A DNA stretch of 64,000 nt, taken from positions 1 through 64,000 of the forward strand of contig BNWW01000002.1 of assembly GCA_025999115.1 (NCBI GenBank), given 5' to 3'. The notes under the pieces were generated by a model that ran no database searches, had not been told where the DNA came from, and saw only the letters and a program-made list of their open reading frames with translations. Source of the DNA: Bacteroidia bacterium (GTDB taxonomy: Bacteria; Bacteroidota; Bacteroidia; Bacteroidales; Azobacteroidaceae). Positions 15,807 to 26,638 of this stretch are shown in pieces. The position numbers were made by a program, and so were the translations under genes. Every line of letters starts with the position of its first letter. Within the stretch, counting starts at the first letter, position 1.

Positions 15807-15838
15807 CAAAGATACAAATACTATTTTGAACCGCCAAA
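15807..15838 (-). promoter_or_regulatory. Predicted promoter of the fimbrial operon
   Basis: On the minus strand a TATCTTTG -7 box (15814-15807) follows a TTTG -33 box (15838-15835) after 20 bp, the Bacteroides spacing. Transcription would start near 15800, giving a leader of about 425 nt to the ATG at 15375. A second TATCTTTG occurs at 15842-15835. Confidence 0.6.
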
Positions 15839-15947
15839 GATATTTTCAACTTTAATAGCAAAAGGTTTATTTAAGCCACAAGCCGCCACTTCGGTGCCAC
15901 AAGCAACCGTGAACGCCAAAATTAATTTAGAATCAATTTGTTACGAG

Positions 15948-15955
15948 TACATTTG
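15948..15955 (+). promoter_or_regulatory. Predicted -7 box for the DUF3945/topB operon
   Basis: TACATTTG matches TAnnTTTG 41 bp upstream of the ATG at 15997. No clear TTTG lies at the ideal -33 distance, so confidence is moderate. It diverges from the fimbrial promoter. Confidence 0.45.
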
Positions 15956-15996
15956 TTTCGCATTAATAATGATGCGAACATTAATACCCGTAAATC

Positions 15997-17334
15997 ATGG
16001 ACGAAAAAGTCAAAAAAGGCGACAGGCAAGTATTGCTCGCCGTAGTAGATGCCGAAGACGGCCAAGGCAAAACATTGAAAGCCGTTACAGGCTTGGACGA
16101 CAAAGGAAAACTGAAAACCGTCAGTCCCGACAAGAACAACCAAAGCAGTTTCCTTGAAATCGACACCAACCGGAATCTGTTGGAGAATTTCTTTAAAAAA
16201 TTTCTGGAGCAATCTAAAAATCCCGCTCATACGGGATTTTACCTGGTTGCACAAAAGGTGCTGGATAAAATTCTTAAATCCCTTCCCATCCGGCCGGAAC
16301 AACTCGAACCCTACCGCGTTGAGCCTAAACAATTTCTTGTTGAAAGACAGCAGGCGGCACTTGAAAAGACACCGTCTCCCGAACAAAAACCGGTCGTTTC
16401 AGGAGAGCAAAAACCTGTTTTTGAACCGTTTGACGAAAGCCGCATCAACCGCAGGGGCTTGGAGCCGCTCGGCGTGAAATGGGAGGATATAGAGCCGGAA
16501 CTGAAAGCGATGCTCTACGGACACAAATCGCCGCACCTGATACCGATGAAACCTGTGGTGGAAGGAATCGAAATACCGACACAAGGCCGCCTCTCCCTGG
16601 TAGAATGTCCCGACGGGCATTTGCGTTTCGATGTGCATTACGCCCAAAGCAAACTCGATTTGGATTCTCCTGTTCATGGCGTACTGCTTACGCCTGATGA
16701 CAAGGAACAACTCTTAAAAACCGGTAATGCAGGACGTGTCATCGAACTCGAACCGATACCAGGACGAAAAGTACCTTCCTTTGTTTCAGTCGATAAACTG
16801 ACCAACCGCTTGGACGCCCTTCCTGTAAAAGACGTAAATATCAATGAATCGCTCAAAGGGGTGGAGCTTAGTCCACAGCAGCGCAACGAACTGTACGAAG
16901 GGAAAAAAGTACTGGTGGAAGGCATGACATCGCGAAGCAATTTTCAATTCGATGCCTACCTGCAAATCAACGCATCAAGCAAATCGCTTGACTTTACCTA
17001 CGAGGGTTTGGATAGAAACCGCTACCGTCAGGATAATAAACAGAAGCAGGGCGCAGACCCCAAAGGCATAGTCATTCCCCACAAGCTGGCAGGCGTGGAC
17101 TTGTCGCAAAAACAGCACGACGAATTACGTTCCGGAAGCGCTGTATATATAAAAGGTATGGTTATCCAGGGAAAAGAGCCGCAGAACCTGTATGTAAAAG
17201 TGAATTACCAAAAAGAAAAACTGGATTTTTTCAGGTGGAATCCCGACAAGGCAAAGAAACAGGAACAAGCAAAACCTGCCGAATCACAAATCAAAAAGCC
17301 GCTGGTAAAAAAACCGGCAGGCATTAAAATCTAA
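15997..17334 (+). CDS. DUF4099/DUF3945 mobile-element protein
   Basis: 445 residues. Residues 140-290 fit the DUF4099-type segment (NRRGLEPLGVKWEDIEP). Residues 270-410 hold two tandem DUF3945-like units, each with a leading strand, SPQQRNELYEGKKVLVEGM or SQKQHDELRSGSAVYIKGM, and a closing LDFxxxxLD-type strand. These domains occur almost only in Bacteroidales conjugative elements, next to topB as here (6-bp gap). They are presumed to be involved in DNA processing but have no known activity. The ends are charged and low complexity. Confidence 0.85.
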   Translation: MDEKVKKGDRQVLLAVVDAEDGQGKTLKAVTGLDDKGKLKTVSPDKNNQSSFLEIDTNRNLLENFFKKFLEQSKNPAHTGFYLVAQKVLDKILKSLPIRPEQLEPYRVEPKQFLVERQQAALEKTPSPEQKPVVSGEQKPVFEPFDESRINRRGLEPLGVKWEDIEPELKAMLYGHKSPHLIPMKPVVEGIEIPTQGRLSLVECPDGHLRFDVHYAQSKLDLDSPVHGVLLTPDDKEQLLKTGNAGRVIELEPIPGRKVPSFVSVDKLTNRLDALPVKDVNINESLKGVELSPQQRNELYEGKKVLVEGMTSRSNFQFDAYLQINASSKSLDFTYEGLDRNRYRQDNKQKQGADPKGIVIPHKLAGVDLSQKQHDELRSGSAVYIKGMVIQGKEPQNLYVKVNYQKEKLDFFRWNPDKAKKQEQAKPAESQIKKPLVKKPAGIKI

Positions 17335-17340
17335 TCTGTC

Positions 17341-19446
17341 ATGAAAATCATAATTGGAGAAAAACCAAGTGTAGCGCGAGAAATCGCCGCCATCGTCGGT
17401 GCAAAAACCCGCAAGGAGGGTTATTGGGAAGGTAACGGATATGCCGTTACGTATGCGTTCGGACACCTCGTAGGACTGGCCATGCCCGAAGCTTACGGGT
17501 TTAGCGGTTTCCGGCGGGAAAACCTGCCGATACTCCCGAAGGAGTTTATCCTTGTTCCCCGGCAGGTCAAGGAAGGCAAAGAATATAAGAACGACCCCGG
17601 CGCCATGAAACAACTGAATATCATTAAAGAGTTGTTCGGTAAAGCCGACGGCATCATCGAGGCCACGGACAGCGGACGCGAAGGCGAATTAATCTTCAGG
17701 TACATATATGATTATGCCGGTTGTACCCTCCCTTTTGAACGGCTTTGGATAAGCAGCCTTACCGACAAGGCCATCCGCGAAGGCCTGCAAAACCTGAAAC
17801 CCGGCAGCGATTACGACAACCTCTACCTGTCCGCCAAAGCAAGAAGCCAAGCCGACTACGTTGTGGGCGTCAACGCCTCGCAAGCATTAAGCATAGCCGC
17901 CGGAAGCGGCGTGTATTCCCTTGGCAGGGTGCAAACCCCAACATTGGCGATGATATGCCGCCGCTATCTGGAAAACAAAGCGTTTCAGGCGCAAACTTTT
18001 TTTCAACTGAAACTGCATACAGCCAAAGATGCCACCGCTTTTGCCGCCCTTTCAACGGCAAAATTCGACAACCGCCCGTTGGCGGATGCTGCACTAAGCA
18101 GGGTGCGCTCTGCCGGACAGGTGGAAGTGACCGGCGTGGAACGCAAAGAAGTCAATCAGGAAGCGCCCTTGTTATATGACTTGACGACGCTTCAAAAGGA
18201 GGCAAACAGCCGTCACGGTTTTTCGGCGGACAAAACACTCTCTATTGCCCAAACGCTTTACGAGAAAAAATTGGCAACGTATCCAAGGACAGGTTCCCGC
18301 TATATTCCCACCGATGTGATGGACGAAATACCGGAATTAATCGGTAAACTGAAAAACTATCCCCGCTTTGCCGCTTATGCGGAATCGTTGGAAAACACCG
18401 TCTTGAATATCCGCAGCGTGGACAACAAAAAAATTACAGACCACCACGCATTGCTCATCACGGAAAACCGTCCCGGCGAGCTTTCCGAAGATGAACGCAC
18501 ATTGTACGAAATGATAGCCGGACGGATGCTTGAATCCTTTTCGGGAAAATGTAAAAAAGAAAACACGGTAATCAGCCTTACAAGTGCGGATATCGCTTTT
18601 TCGGCACGGGGAAGTGTAATGCTTGCTCCCGGATGGCGCGGCGTATTCAATGCCCAAGACGAAGAAAAAGAGGAAGATGCAACGCTGCTGCCTGCCGTTG
18701 CGCAGGGCGACCGGCTAACCGTAAGCGATTGCGGGGTATTGGAAAAACAGACCAAGCCCCGCCCGATACACACCGAGGCATCACTGCTTTCCTCAATGGA
18801 GCAAGCAGGGCGGGAACTGGAAAACGAAGATGAGCGCGAGGCGATGAAAGATGCAGGCATTGGAACTCCCGCCACCCGCGCGGGGATTATCGAAACCCTT
18901 CTTTTGCGCGAATACATGCGGCGCGAAAAGAAATCGCTTGTGCCGACCGAAAAAGGACTGGTTGTATATCAGGCGGTAAAAGACAAAAAGATTGCCGATG
19001 CAGCTATGACCGGCTCATGGGAACACGCCCTTTCCAAAATCGAAACGGGCAAAATGAGCGCCGCTACCTTTCACAGGGAAATTGAAATTTATGCCGCACA
19101 GATTACTGCCGAATTGTTGGAAACGAAAATCGAAGGGCAGGGAAGTGGAAAGTGGCTAACCTTTCCATGCCCCAAATGCAAGACCGGCCATGTTGCGTTC
19201 TTTCCAAAAGTAGCCAAATGCGATAATGCCGGTTGCGGATTGCTCGTTTTCCGGGGAGTGGCAGGCAGGGAACTGACGGACAGCCATCTTGAAAACCTGT
19301 TTGCCAAAGGCAGTACCGGAATCATCAAGGGTTTTAACAGTAAGAAGACCGGCAAACCCTTTGATGCCGCACTAATCTTTGACAGTGAGTTTAAAACCGG
19401 TTTTCAATTTTCTCCCAAACCGGGCGGAAAACGGAAATTCAAATAA
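17341..19446 (+). CDS. topB: DNA topoisomerase III
   Basis: 701-residue type IA topoisomerase. TOPRIM is at the N-terminus (IGEKPSVAREIA; acidic motif TDSGREGELI near 113-122). The active-site tyrosine is in TYPRTGSRYIP (about 318-328). The core domains are complete, and a C-terminal zinc-ribbon-like segment (CPKCKTGH and KCDNAGCG) lies near 605-635. It relaxes and decatenates single-stranded DNA intermediates. Element-borne topB genes are a hallmark of Bacteroides ICEs, usually grouped with DUF1896 and the methylase/helicase that follow. Confidence 0.95.
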   Translation: MKIIIGEKPSVAREIAAIVGAKTRKEGYWEGNGYAVTYAFGHLVGLAMPEAYGFSGFRRENLPILPKEFILVPRQVKEGKEYKNDPGAMKQLNIIKELFGKADGIIEATDSGREGELIFRYIYDYAGCTLPFERLWISSLTDKAIREGLQNLKPGSDYDNLYLSAKARSQADYVVGVNASQALSIAAGSGVYSLGRVQTPTLAMICRRYLENKAFQAQTFFQLKLHTAKDATAFAALSTAKFDNRPLADAALSRVRSAGQVEVTGVERKEVNQEAPLLYDLTTLQKEANSRHGFSADKTLSIAQTLYEKKLATYPRTGSRYIPTDVMDEIPELIGKLKNYPRFAAYAESLENTVLNIRSVDNKKITDHHALLITENRPGELSEDERTLYEMIAGRMLESFSGKCKKENTVISLTSADIAFSARGSVMLAPGWRGVFNAQDEEKEEDATLLPAVAQGDRLTVSDCGVLEKQTKPRPIHTEASLLSSMEQAGRELENEDEREAMKDAGIGTPATRAGIIETLLLREYMRREKKSLVPTEKGLVVYQAVKDKKIADAAMTGSWEHALSKIETGKMSAATFHREIEIYAAQITAELLETKIEGQGSGKWLTFPCPKCKTGHVAFFPKVAKCDNAGCGLLVFRGVAGRELTDSHLENLFAKGSTGIIKGFNSKKTGKPFDAALIFDSEFKTGFQFSPKPGGKRKFK

Positions 19447-19508
19447 AAAGACTATCTTTACCACTGAAAATTTCCCTGTCATGGATGGTTTTTAATTGTT
19501 TTGACAAC

Positions 19509-19595
19509 GGATTTTTTAGTGGTTGGCGCTTCGGTGGGATACCGGAGCGCCTTTCTAAATCTGTTTTTCCCAATTTATCAATCACTAAAAAATCC
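19509..19595 (+). promoter_or_regulatory. Nested stem-loop leader directly before the DUF1896 gene
   Basis: An outer perfect 13-bp stem (19509-19521 with 19583-19595; GGATTTTTTAGTG) encloses an inner 11-bp stem (19525-19535 with 19541-19551, one wobble, 5-nt loop). The outer stem ends 5 nt before the ATG at 19601, so it would hide the ribosome-binding region. TATCTTTA near 19453 could be a weak promoter for this leader. Confidence 0.6.
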
Positions 19596-19600
19596 AAGTC

Positions 19601-20047
19601 ATGCGTAAAACAACTAAAAAGGAACCGGAAGAATTATCTTATTTCGGTTTGTCCCTCAAATCCTATCTTATAGACAGCCATCCCTTATTGGCAAACGATG
19701 CGGCATTTATTGCCGCCTGTGTGGAAACGGCCACCGAAGCATACAGCAATGCCATCAGGGACGGACTGCCGCACAACCGCGCGGAAGAATTGGCAAACGT
19801 CGAACTCTACCGTGAACTGCTTTTCTCTCCCTATAATACCATTGTCAATATTATCTGGAACGAGTTTGCCGCCGAAATACCGGAAGACGATGCCCGCGAA
19901 GCCGCATTACTGTTATTGCCGCTTTGTAGCAGGGTGTTGGAAAAATACAGCTTGTCGGATGATTTCGCCGAAACGCCGGAATATTACCTGTTATATACGG
20001 AACTGACCGGAACCATTCAAATACTCCTCGAAGATGGCATACAATAA
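19601..20047 (+). CDS. DUF1896 family protein
   Basis: 148 residues matching DUF1896 ([20 protein letters not shown], then acidic helices). It is a small alpha-helical protein of unknown function found next to topB and the methylase/helicase of Bacteroidales conjugative elements. Its last 14 bp overlap the start of the next gene, implying translational coupling. It sits behind a structured leader. Confidence 0.9.
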   Translation: MRKTTKKEPEELSYFGLSLKSYLIDSHPLLANDAAFIAACVETATEAYSNAIRDGLPHNRAEELANVELYRELLFSPYNTIVNIIWNEFAAEIPEDDAREAALLLLPLCSRVLEKYSLSDDFAETPEYYLLYTELTGTIQILLEDGIQ

Positions 20048-23000
20048 AAAGGTGCATCTCCGGGAAAATATTGATGCCATAAAAACAGCTTTTTCCCTTG
20101 ACAGGGAAAAACGACCCGCCACAGCCGGAGAACGCGAAATTTTAGCCAAATATTCCGGCTTTGGCGGCATCAAAGCCATCCTGAAACCGGCATCCACTCC
20201 GGCAGATGTCCTTTCATGGAACAAAACGGATGCGGAACTGTTTCCCCTGGTTACGGAACTGCACGAAGTGTTGCGGGAATCGTCCGAAGATGAAGCGGAA
20301 TACAAGCGGTATCTCGGCAGTCTTAAAAGCTCCATCCTGACCGCTTTTTATACCCCGAAAACAGTAGCAGATGCCTTGGCATCCGTTTTGCGGGAAAACG
20401 GTATTATCCCGAAACGCTTGCTTGACCCTTCGGCAGGAACAGGCGTATTTGCCGGTGCTTTCAAAAACATTGCCCCCGAATGTGAAACGGCCTGTTTTGA
20501 GAAAGATTTGCTTACAGGAAAAATCCTGAGCCATTTATATCCAAACGATAAAGTCCATGCGGCCGGATATGAAACGATAGAGCCGAAATATTCCGGCTAC
20601 TATGATGTGGCTGCCTCCAATATTCCTTTCGGCGATGTAGCGGTATTCGACCCTTTTTTCACTGCGCACAAAGATCCGGCGCGGCAGTTGGCCGCAAAGA
20701 GTATCCATAACTATTTCTTTATGAAATCGGTGGATAATGTGCGCGAAGGCGGTATTGTAGCGTTCATCACTTCGCAAGGCGTGATGAACTCCGAGCAAAA
20801 CCGTCCCGTAAGGGAATGGCTGATGGACAGGTGCGGTTTGGTTTCCGCTATCCGGTTGCCCAACAATCTTTTTGTTGACAGCGCCGGTACGGAAGTGGGC
20901 AGCGACCTGATTGTCTTACAACGCAATGCCAAAAGCGGCGACAATCTTTCCGAAAGACAGCGGGACTTTATTGAATCCCGTAAACTATCGAACGGCATTC
21001 AGGTCAATAACACATTCCAAACATTTGATAATGTAGTACATACCGGTTACAAACTTGATACCGACCCTTACGGCAAACCCGCTATGGTGTTTACCCATAA
21101 AGGCGGGGAAGAAGGCATTGCCGCCGATTTGTGGCTGAAACTCTTTGACGACACGTCCGAATACCTTGATTATGACCGCTATATTGCGTTTGCCCCCGAA
21201 AAGCAGGAACAAGTACAAAAGCAAGAACAGCAAACAGCGACCGATGAACTTACCGCCGAAGATTATGAGGAAATGGACGGGATATTGAACGCGGCAAAAA
21301 AACCGCAATTTTGGAAAGAACCTGTTTTACAGCAAATTCCGGTTGAGGAAACGGTTTTACCCGGTCTGACTGTGGAAAACAATACCACTGCAATCGAAAA
21401 TAAACCGCCGGTTGCTGAAGTGGCAGCCCCGGAAATTCTTCCGCAACCCGAACCGTTGATTAGCCTTTACGACCTTTTCGGCTTTTCGGCGGAGGAACGC
21501 ACCCAAATCAAAAAGCCCAAATCCCGGAAAAAGAAAGACAAAACGGCTCAAAGGGAGTGGCGCGACCTGTTTAGCAGTCCATCGCCGCCGCCCGAAACGC
21601 CTGTGGAACGGGAGGCGCGGCTGAAACGTGAAGAAGAAGCCAGGGCGGAACGGATGAAACCGGTGCCGTTTATTACCGGCATATTGCCTCATTACAGGGA
21701 AGGCACGCTTCTGTCGGGAGAGGATAACCGCATCGGCTACCTGCGCAACCTGAAAGGCTTGCAGCCCATGTTCAACCCGTTGGAACTGCCGGTACTGCAA
21801 AAACAAAAGGCATCGCTCTATATTGAAATACGCGACACCTACCATCACTTGTACAAAAATGAAGCCGAACGGCTGGAAGCCAATCCCGCACTGCGTGAAA
21901 TGCTGAACCGGCTTTATGATGATTTCAGGGAACGCTTCGGGGTGCTCAATGATAAACGCAATCTTGACCTTGTCAAGATGGATGCCGGGGGAGTGGAAAT
22001 CCTTTCGCTTGAGCGTTTTACCGGCGGCGTACCGGTCAAAGCAGATATTTTCGACCGCCCCGTGGCGTTCAATGCCAACGAAATCACCCACACCGGCAAT
22101 GCAAGGGAAGCCCTTGCCGCATCGCTCAACAAATATGCAGGCGTGAATCTCGCTTATATGGCATCCTTAACGGGCGGAAAAAACGAGGACATACTCGAAG
22201 AACTGAAAGGCAGCATCTATTTCAATCCGATGATTGGCGGCTACGAGGCAGCCGATAAATTTGTGAGCGGGAATGTTATCTCCAAGGCGGAGCATGTGGA
22301 GGAGTTCATTGAACGCAACCCCGGACACGAAGCCGCACGGCAGTCGCTTGATGCATTGCATAACGCCGCACCGCAACCGATAGCCTTTGACGACCTTGAT
22401 TTTAACTTGGGAGAACGGTGGATACCGGCAGGCATTTATAACAAATACGCTTCCTGTCTTTTTGATACGGATGTCAATATTCATTACGCCCAAAGCAGGG
22501 ACGAATACAGTGTCGGCGCCGGCAAGCGCAATGCAAAAATAAATGACCGGTATGCCGTCAAGGCGCAACGGCGAACTTTCGACGGCATCACATTGATGAA
22601 ACACGCCCTGCAAAACACTTCGCCCGACATTACCAAAAAAGTAAAGGTTGACGGCAAGGAAGTTAAGGTAAGGGACAGCGAATCCATCCAGTTGGCAAAC
22701 AGCAAAATTGATGAAATGCGGGCCGGATTTTCGGATTGGCTGAGGGAACAGTCGCCGGAGTTTAAAGACCGCCTGTCAAGCCTGTATAACCGGACTTTCA
22801 ACTGTTTTGTGCGCCCCCGATACGACGGCAGCCATCAAACATTCCCCGGACTGGATTTGAAAGGTTTGGGCATCAGGGATTTATATAAAAGTCAAAAAGA
22901 TGCCGTATGGATGATGAAGCTCAACGGCGGGGCTATCTGCGACCACGAAGTCGGCGGCGGAAAAACCCTTATCATGTGTTGCGGCGCTTTTGAAATGAAA

Positions 23001-25637
23001 CGCCTCGGCTTGGCAAACAAACCTATGATTGTAGGCCTGAAAGCGAATATCCACGAAATAGCGCAGACTTTTTGCACCGCTTATCCCGATGCCAAAATTT
23101 TATACCCCGGCAAGGAGGATTTTACCCCGAAAAACCGGATGAAAATTTTCAATCAAATCAAAAACAATGAATGGGATTGCGTTATCTTGACACACGAACA
23201 ATTCGGAATGATGCCCCAGTCGCCGGAAATACAGCAGGAAATTTTGCAGGCTGAACTGGACAGCGTAGAGGAGAATTTGGCAGTCCTTAAACGGCAAGGC
23301 AGCGAGGTGTCGAACGGGATGGTCAAGGGGGTAATCAAACGGCAACTGAATTTGGAAGCCAAATTGAAAACCGTCGCTTTTGAAATTGCCGGACGCCAAG
23401 ACGATGCAACCGATTTTAAGATGACAGGAATTGACCATCTGCTGGTGGACGAAAGCCATAAATTCAAAAACCTGACTTTTACCACCCGCCACGACCGTGT
23501 AGCCGGACTGGGCAATTCCGAGGGTTCACAACGGGCACTCAACATGCTTTTTGCCATCCGCACCATTCAGGAGCGCACCGGAAAAGACCTTGGCGCAACC
23601 TTTCTTTCAGGTACAACCATTTCCAATTCCCTGACCGAATTATATCTGCTGTTCAAATATTTACGTCCAAAAGAATTGGAACGGCAGGGCATTACCACCT
23701 TTGATGCATGGGCGGCGATATTTGCCAAAAAGACGATTGACTATGAATTTTCGGTTACGAACGAAATCGCTCAAAAAGAACGGTTTCGCTATTTTATCAA
23801 AGTGCCGGAACTGGCCAGTTTCTATCACGAAATATGCGATTACCGCACGGCTGCCGATATTGGCATCGACCGTCCGGAGAAGAACGAAATCCTGCACAAT
23901 ATCCCGCCAACGCCCGACCAGCAGGCTTTTACCGAACGATTAGTGGCTTTTGCCAAAAATGGAGATGGCACACTTTTGTTTCGTGCCCCGCTTTCAGAAA
24001 AGGAAGAAAAGGCTAAAATGTTGATAGCAACAGACTACGCACGTAAAATGTCGCTCGATATGCGCATGGTTGACCCCGAACGCTTCGGCGACCATATCGA
24101 CAATAAAGCCAATCATTGTGCAAAATTAATTGCGGATTATTATAAGAAATATGATGAACACAAGGGTACTCAATTTGTTTTCAGTGATTTAGGCACGTAC
24201 AAGCCTGGACAGTGGAACGTTTACAGCGAGATAAAACGGAAATTGGTAGAAGACTACGGCATTCCCGCCCATGAAATCCGCTTTATACAGGAATGTAAAA
24301 CGGAAAACGCCCGAAAGACAATGATTAAGGGCATGAACGATGGAAATGTCCGGGTGCTGTTCGGTTCAACCGAAATGCTCGGCACGGGCGTAAACGCACA
24401 AAAGCGGGCGGTAGCCGTCCATCATTTGGATACGCCGTGGGTGCCGTCGGCATTGGAACAGCGGGAGGGCCGGGCTATCCGCAAAGGCAACGAAGTAGCC
24501 AAACTGTATGCAGGCAACAAGGTGGATGTTGTCTTCTACGCCGTAGAAAAATCGCTCGATGCCTATAAATTCGGTCTGCTTCACAACAAACAGCTGTTTA
24601 TCAGCCAGCTAAAAAGCAATACCCTGGGTTCGCGTACCATTGACGAGGGCAGTCTGGACGAAAAAAGCGGCATGAATTTTTCGGAATACGTCGCCATACT
24701 GTCCGGCAACACCGAATTGATGGAAAAGGCTCGCTTGGAGAAAAAAGTAGCCGGACTGGAAAGCGAACGTCAAGCGTTTATGCGCGGTAAATCGTCTTCC
24801 CGCTACAAGTTGGAAAATATTTTACAAACCGTAGAAAAGAACAACAGTTTGATAAACCGCATAACCGGAGATATGGAAGCGTTCAAAAGCCGTGTGCAAT
24901 ACGATAATGATAAAAACATGCTGAACCCTGTCCTGTTGGACGGTGTTACCGGTAGTAATCCTCAACTGATTGGCAAGAAACTGAATGAGATAGCCGACAA
25001 TGCGCGGACACATGGCATACCGGAACCTGTCGGCTCCCTCTACGGTTTTACGTTATTGGTAAAAACCGAAACAAGCAACAAGGACGGTTTTGATTTGGTG
25101 CAAAACCGTTTCTTTGCCAAAGGCGGGGGCGAAGTACTGTACAAGTACAATAACGGCATATTGGCAAACGACCCGAAGACGGCATCCATGAATTTGCTCC
25201 ATGCCTTGGAATCCATGCCCGCACTGCTGAACAGGTATCAGGCCGATAACGAAAAAATAACAAAAGACGTTCCGGTACTCAAGGAAGTGGTGGATGGAAC
25301 GTGGCGCAGGGAAGACGAATTGAAAGTCCTGAAAGGCGATTTAACCGCCCTGGAACGGCAGATACAGTTGTCGTTGAAGCCCATTGAGCAAAGCGAAGGA
25401 AAGCCGGATGACGAGCCTGAAAACGTGCCTGCTCCGGTTGCAGCAAAAAACAATGAGGCAAAGCCGCAATTCGTTTCTCCGAAAGAGGAAAAGAATATCG
25501 CCATAGAACAAATACACGCATTGTTTACCGGTAAATCAAAACCGCAAGATATTGTACACAAAGAATTTCGGGAAGTGAAAGAAACGATGGGCGACAGGCT
25601 TGTCATTGCATCGCCTGCAAAAGGCATAAAGATATGA
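20034..25637 (+). CDS. N6-adenine methylase-like / SNF2-type helicase fusion (1867 aa)
   Basis: Very large mobile-element protein. Residues ~125-205 hold methyltransferase motif I ([14 protein letters not shown], ~132) and motif IV as SNIPFGD instead of NPPF/Y, which may weaken catalysis. Residues ~400-560 are a low-complexity linker. An SF2/SNF2 ATPase follows: Walker A EVGGGKT (~970), DESHKF (~1139), and the C-terminal half with [12 protein letters not shown] (~1449) and [10 protein letters not shown] (~1476). The tail is charged. Family members are common in Bacteroidales ICEs; roles in element replication or host-barrier evasion are proposed, not proven. It overlaps DUF1896 by 14 bp. Confidence 0.88.
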   Translation: MAYNKKVHLRENIDAIKTAFSLDREKRPATAGEREILAKYSGFGGIKAILKPASTPADVLSWNKTDAELFPLVTELHEVLRESSEDEAEYKRYLGSLKSSILTAFYTPKTVADALASVLRENGIIPKRLLDPSAGTGVFAGAFKNIAPECETACFEKDLLTGKILSHLYPNDKVHAAGYETIEPKYSGYYDVAASNIPFGDVAVFDPFFTAHKDPARQLAAKSIHNYFFMKSVDNVREGGIVAFITSQGVMNSEQNRPVREWLMDRCGLVSAIRLPNNLFVDSAGTEVGSDLIVLQRNAKSGDNLSERQRDFIESRKLSNGIQVNNTFQTFDNVVHTGYKLDTDPYGKPAMVFTHKGGEEGIAADLWLKLFDDTSEYLDYDRYIAFAPEKQEQVQKQEQQTATDELTAEDYEEMDGILNAAKKPQFWKEPVLQQIPVEETVLPGLTVENNTTAIENKPPVAEVAAPEILPQPEPLISLYDLFGFSAEERTQIKKPKSRKKKDKTAQREWRDLFSSPSPPPETPVEREARLKREEEARAERMKPVPFITGILPHYREGTLLSGEDNRIGYLRNLKGLQPMFNPLELPVLQKQKASLYIEIRDTYHHLYKNEAERLEANPALREMLNRLYDDFRERFGVLNDKRNLDLVKMDAGGVEILSLERFTGGVPVKADIFDRPVAFNANEITHTGNAREALAASLNKYAGVNLAYMASLTGGKNEDILEELKGSIYFNPMIGGYEAADKFVSGNVISKAEHVEEFIERNPGHEAARQSLDALHNAAPQPIAFDDLDFNLGERWIPAGIYNKYASCLFDTDVNIHYAQSRDEYSVGAGKRNAKINDRYAVKAQRRTFDGITLMKHALQNTSPDITKKVKVDGKEVKVRDSESIQLANSKIDEMRAGFSDWLREQSPEFKDRLSSLYNRTFNCFVRPRYDGSHQTFPGLDLKGLGIRDLYKSQKDAVWMMKLNGGAICDHEVGGGKTLIMCCGAFEMKRLGLANKPMIVGLKANIHEIAQTFCTAYPDAKILYPGKEDFTPKNRMKIFNQIKNNEWDCVILTHEQFGMMPQSPEIQQEILQAELDSVEENLAVLKRQGSEVSNGMVKGVIKRQLNLEAKLKTVAFEIAGRQDDATDFKMTGIDHLLVDESHKFKNLTFTTRHDRVAGLGNSEGSQRALNMLFAIRTIQERTGKDLGATFLSGTTISNSLTELYLLFKYLRPKELERQGITTFDAWAAIFAKKTIDYEFSVTNEIAQKERFRYFIKVPELASFYHEICDYRTAADIGIDRPEKNEILHNIPPTPDQQAFTERLVAFAKNGDGTLLFRAPLSEKEEKAKMLIATDYARKMSLDMRMVDPERFGDHIDNKANHCAKLIADYYKKYDEHKGTQFVFSDLGTYKPGQWNVYSEIKRKLVEDYGIPAHEIRFIQECKTENARKTMIKGMNDGNVRVLFGSTEMLGTGVNAQKRAVAVHHLDTPWVPSALEQREGRAIRKGNEVAKLYAGNKVDVVFYAVEKSLDAYKFGLLHNKQLFISQLKSNTLGSRTIDEGSLDEKSGMNFSEYVAILSGNTELMEKARLEKKVAGLESERQAFMRGKSSSRYKLENILQTVEKNNSLINRITGDMEAFKSRVQYDNDKNMLNPVLLDGVTGSNPQLIGKKLNEIADNARTHGIPEPVGSLYGFTLLVKTETSNKDGFDLVQNRFFAKGGGEVLYKYNNGILANDPKTASMNLLHALESMPALLNRYQADNEKITKDVPVLKEVVDGTWRREDELKVLKGDLTALERQIQLSLKPIEQSEGKPDDEPENVPAPVAAKNNEAKPQFVSPKEEKNIAIEQIHALFTGKSKPQDIVHKEFREVKETMGDRLVIASPAKGIKI

Positions 25638-25658
25638 AAAAAGAACTTTTCTAAAACG

Positions 25659-25694
25659 CAAGGCTCGATTTATGTCTTGATAAACCGAGCCTTG
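25659..25694 (+). terminator. Probable terminator of the topB-helicase operon
   Basis: CAAGGCTCG.TTTA (25659-25672) pairs with 25681-25694 (13 of 14 positions, 8-nt loop), 22 bp after the helicase stop codon. No strong T run follows (AAACTCTTTCTG), so it may be a weak or bidirectional terminator. Confidence 0.5.
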
Positions 25695-25763
25695 AAACTC
25701 TTTCTGATTCAGATGAGCGTTGTAAAGGTACGAATATTTTTATATATAACAAAAAAAATGTAT

Positions 25764-25813
25764 TATCTTTGCATCATAAATCGTAGTAAGAAAACCCCAG
25801 TTTTCAGGGGTTT
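25764..25813 (+). promoter_or_regulatory. AbiE promoter and inverted-repeat leader
   Basis: TATCTTTG at 25764-25771 is a -7 box for the AbiE pair. Just downstream, AAACCCC (25792-25798) pairs with GGGGTTT (25807-25813) between the predicted start site and the ATG at 25836. AbiEi antitoxins repress their own promoter by binding inverted repeats, so this dyad is a candidate operator; it could also attenuate transcription. Confidence 0.55.
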
Positions 25814-25835
25814 ATTTTACCACAAAATATGAAAA

Positions 25836-26636
25836 ATGGCAAAAGGTACCCAAATAACAAAGTCGCTTACCGTAGAGCAGATGGAGTTTCTCAAATATCT
25901 GGACAATGAGGAAATACAGCTGTTTACACTTGATGCTGTCCGGGATTTCACAGGCAGGGGAACAAAGACATTGAACGAAATTATCGAGAATCTTGTCCGG
26001 AAAGATTTTGTGTATCGCATAGAACGGGGAAAATATTGCCGCAGTACATTCAGGGATGAACATGTAACCGGCACATTTATTGTTCCGGACGGAACGATAG
26101 CTTATTGGTCTGCTTTGCACCTGTACGGATTGACTGAACAATTCCCCAATACAATTTTTGTTCAAACTACATTAAAGAAGAATCCGGTAACTGTTATGGG
26201 AACGCACTATCGTTTTATCAAAGTAGCTGTGCAAAAAAGAACAGGAATAATTTACAACGGATACGGAAATTACAAGTATCCGGTTACAGACCTTGAAAAA
26301 ACGATTGTTGATTGCTTTGATTTACCACAGTACAGCGGAGGATATGCAGAGCTTATCCGGGCGTTCGCACAGGCGACATTAGATGCCGGTAAATTGACAG
26401 ATTACTGTCAGAAAATCAATAATATAGCAGTAATCAAGCGAATCGGCTTTTTAGCTGAACTGTTGGAAAAGAAAAGTTTGGAAACGTTTACTGCATTTGC
26501 GCGAACAAAAGTAAACCGTACCTGTAATTTGTTTGACCCTTTCGGGAATAAAAAAGGCGAAATCATAAGCGACTGGAATTTAAGGTTAAACATATCCAAA
26601 GAAGCAATCAGGGCAATCATACAAAATCCTTACTGA
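25836..26636 (+). CDS. AbiEi-family antitoxin / transcriptional regulator
   Basis: 266 residues. An N-terminal winged helix (residues 10-75; LTVEQMEFLKYLDNEEIQLF, then GTKTLNEIIENLVRKDFVYR) is followed by the AbiEi C-terminal domain with GTIAYWSALHLYGL and YPVTDLEKTIVDCFDL. It is the antitoxin of a type IV toxin-antitoxin pair: it neutralises the nucleotidyltransferase toxin's effect and represses the operon. The toxin gene begins 2 bp after this stop. The pair probably stabilises the element or provides abortive infection. Confidence 0.9.
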   Translation: MAKGTQITKSLTVEQMEFLKYLDNEEIQLFTLDAVRDFTGRGTKTLNEIIENLVRKDFVYRIERGKYCRSTFRDEHVTGTFIVPDGTIAYWSALHLYGLTEQFPNTIFVQTTLKKNPVTVMGTHYRFIKVAVQKRTGIIYNGYGNYKYPVTDLEKTIVDCFDLPQYSGGYAELIRAFAQATLDAGKLTDYCQKINNIAVIKRIGFLAELLEKKSLETFTAFARTKVNRTCNLFDPFGNKKGEIISDWNLRLNISKEAIRAIIQNPY

Positions 26637-26638
26637 AC

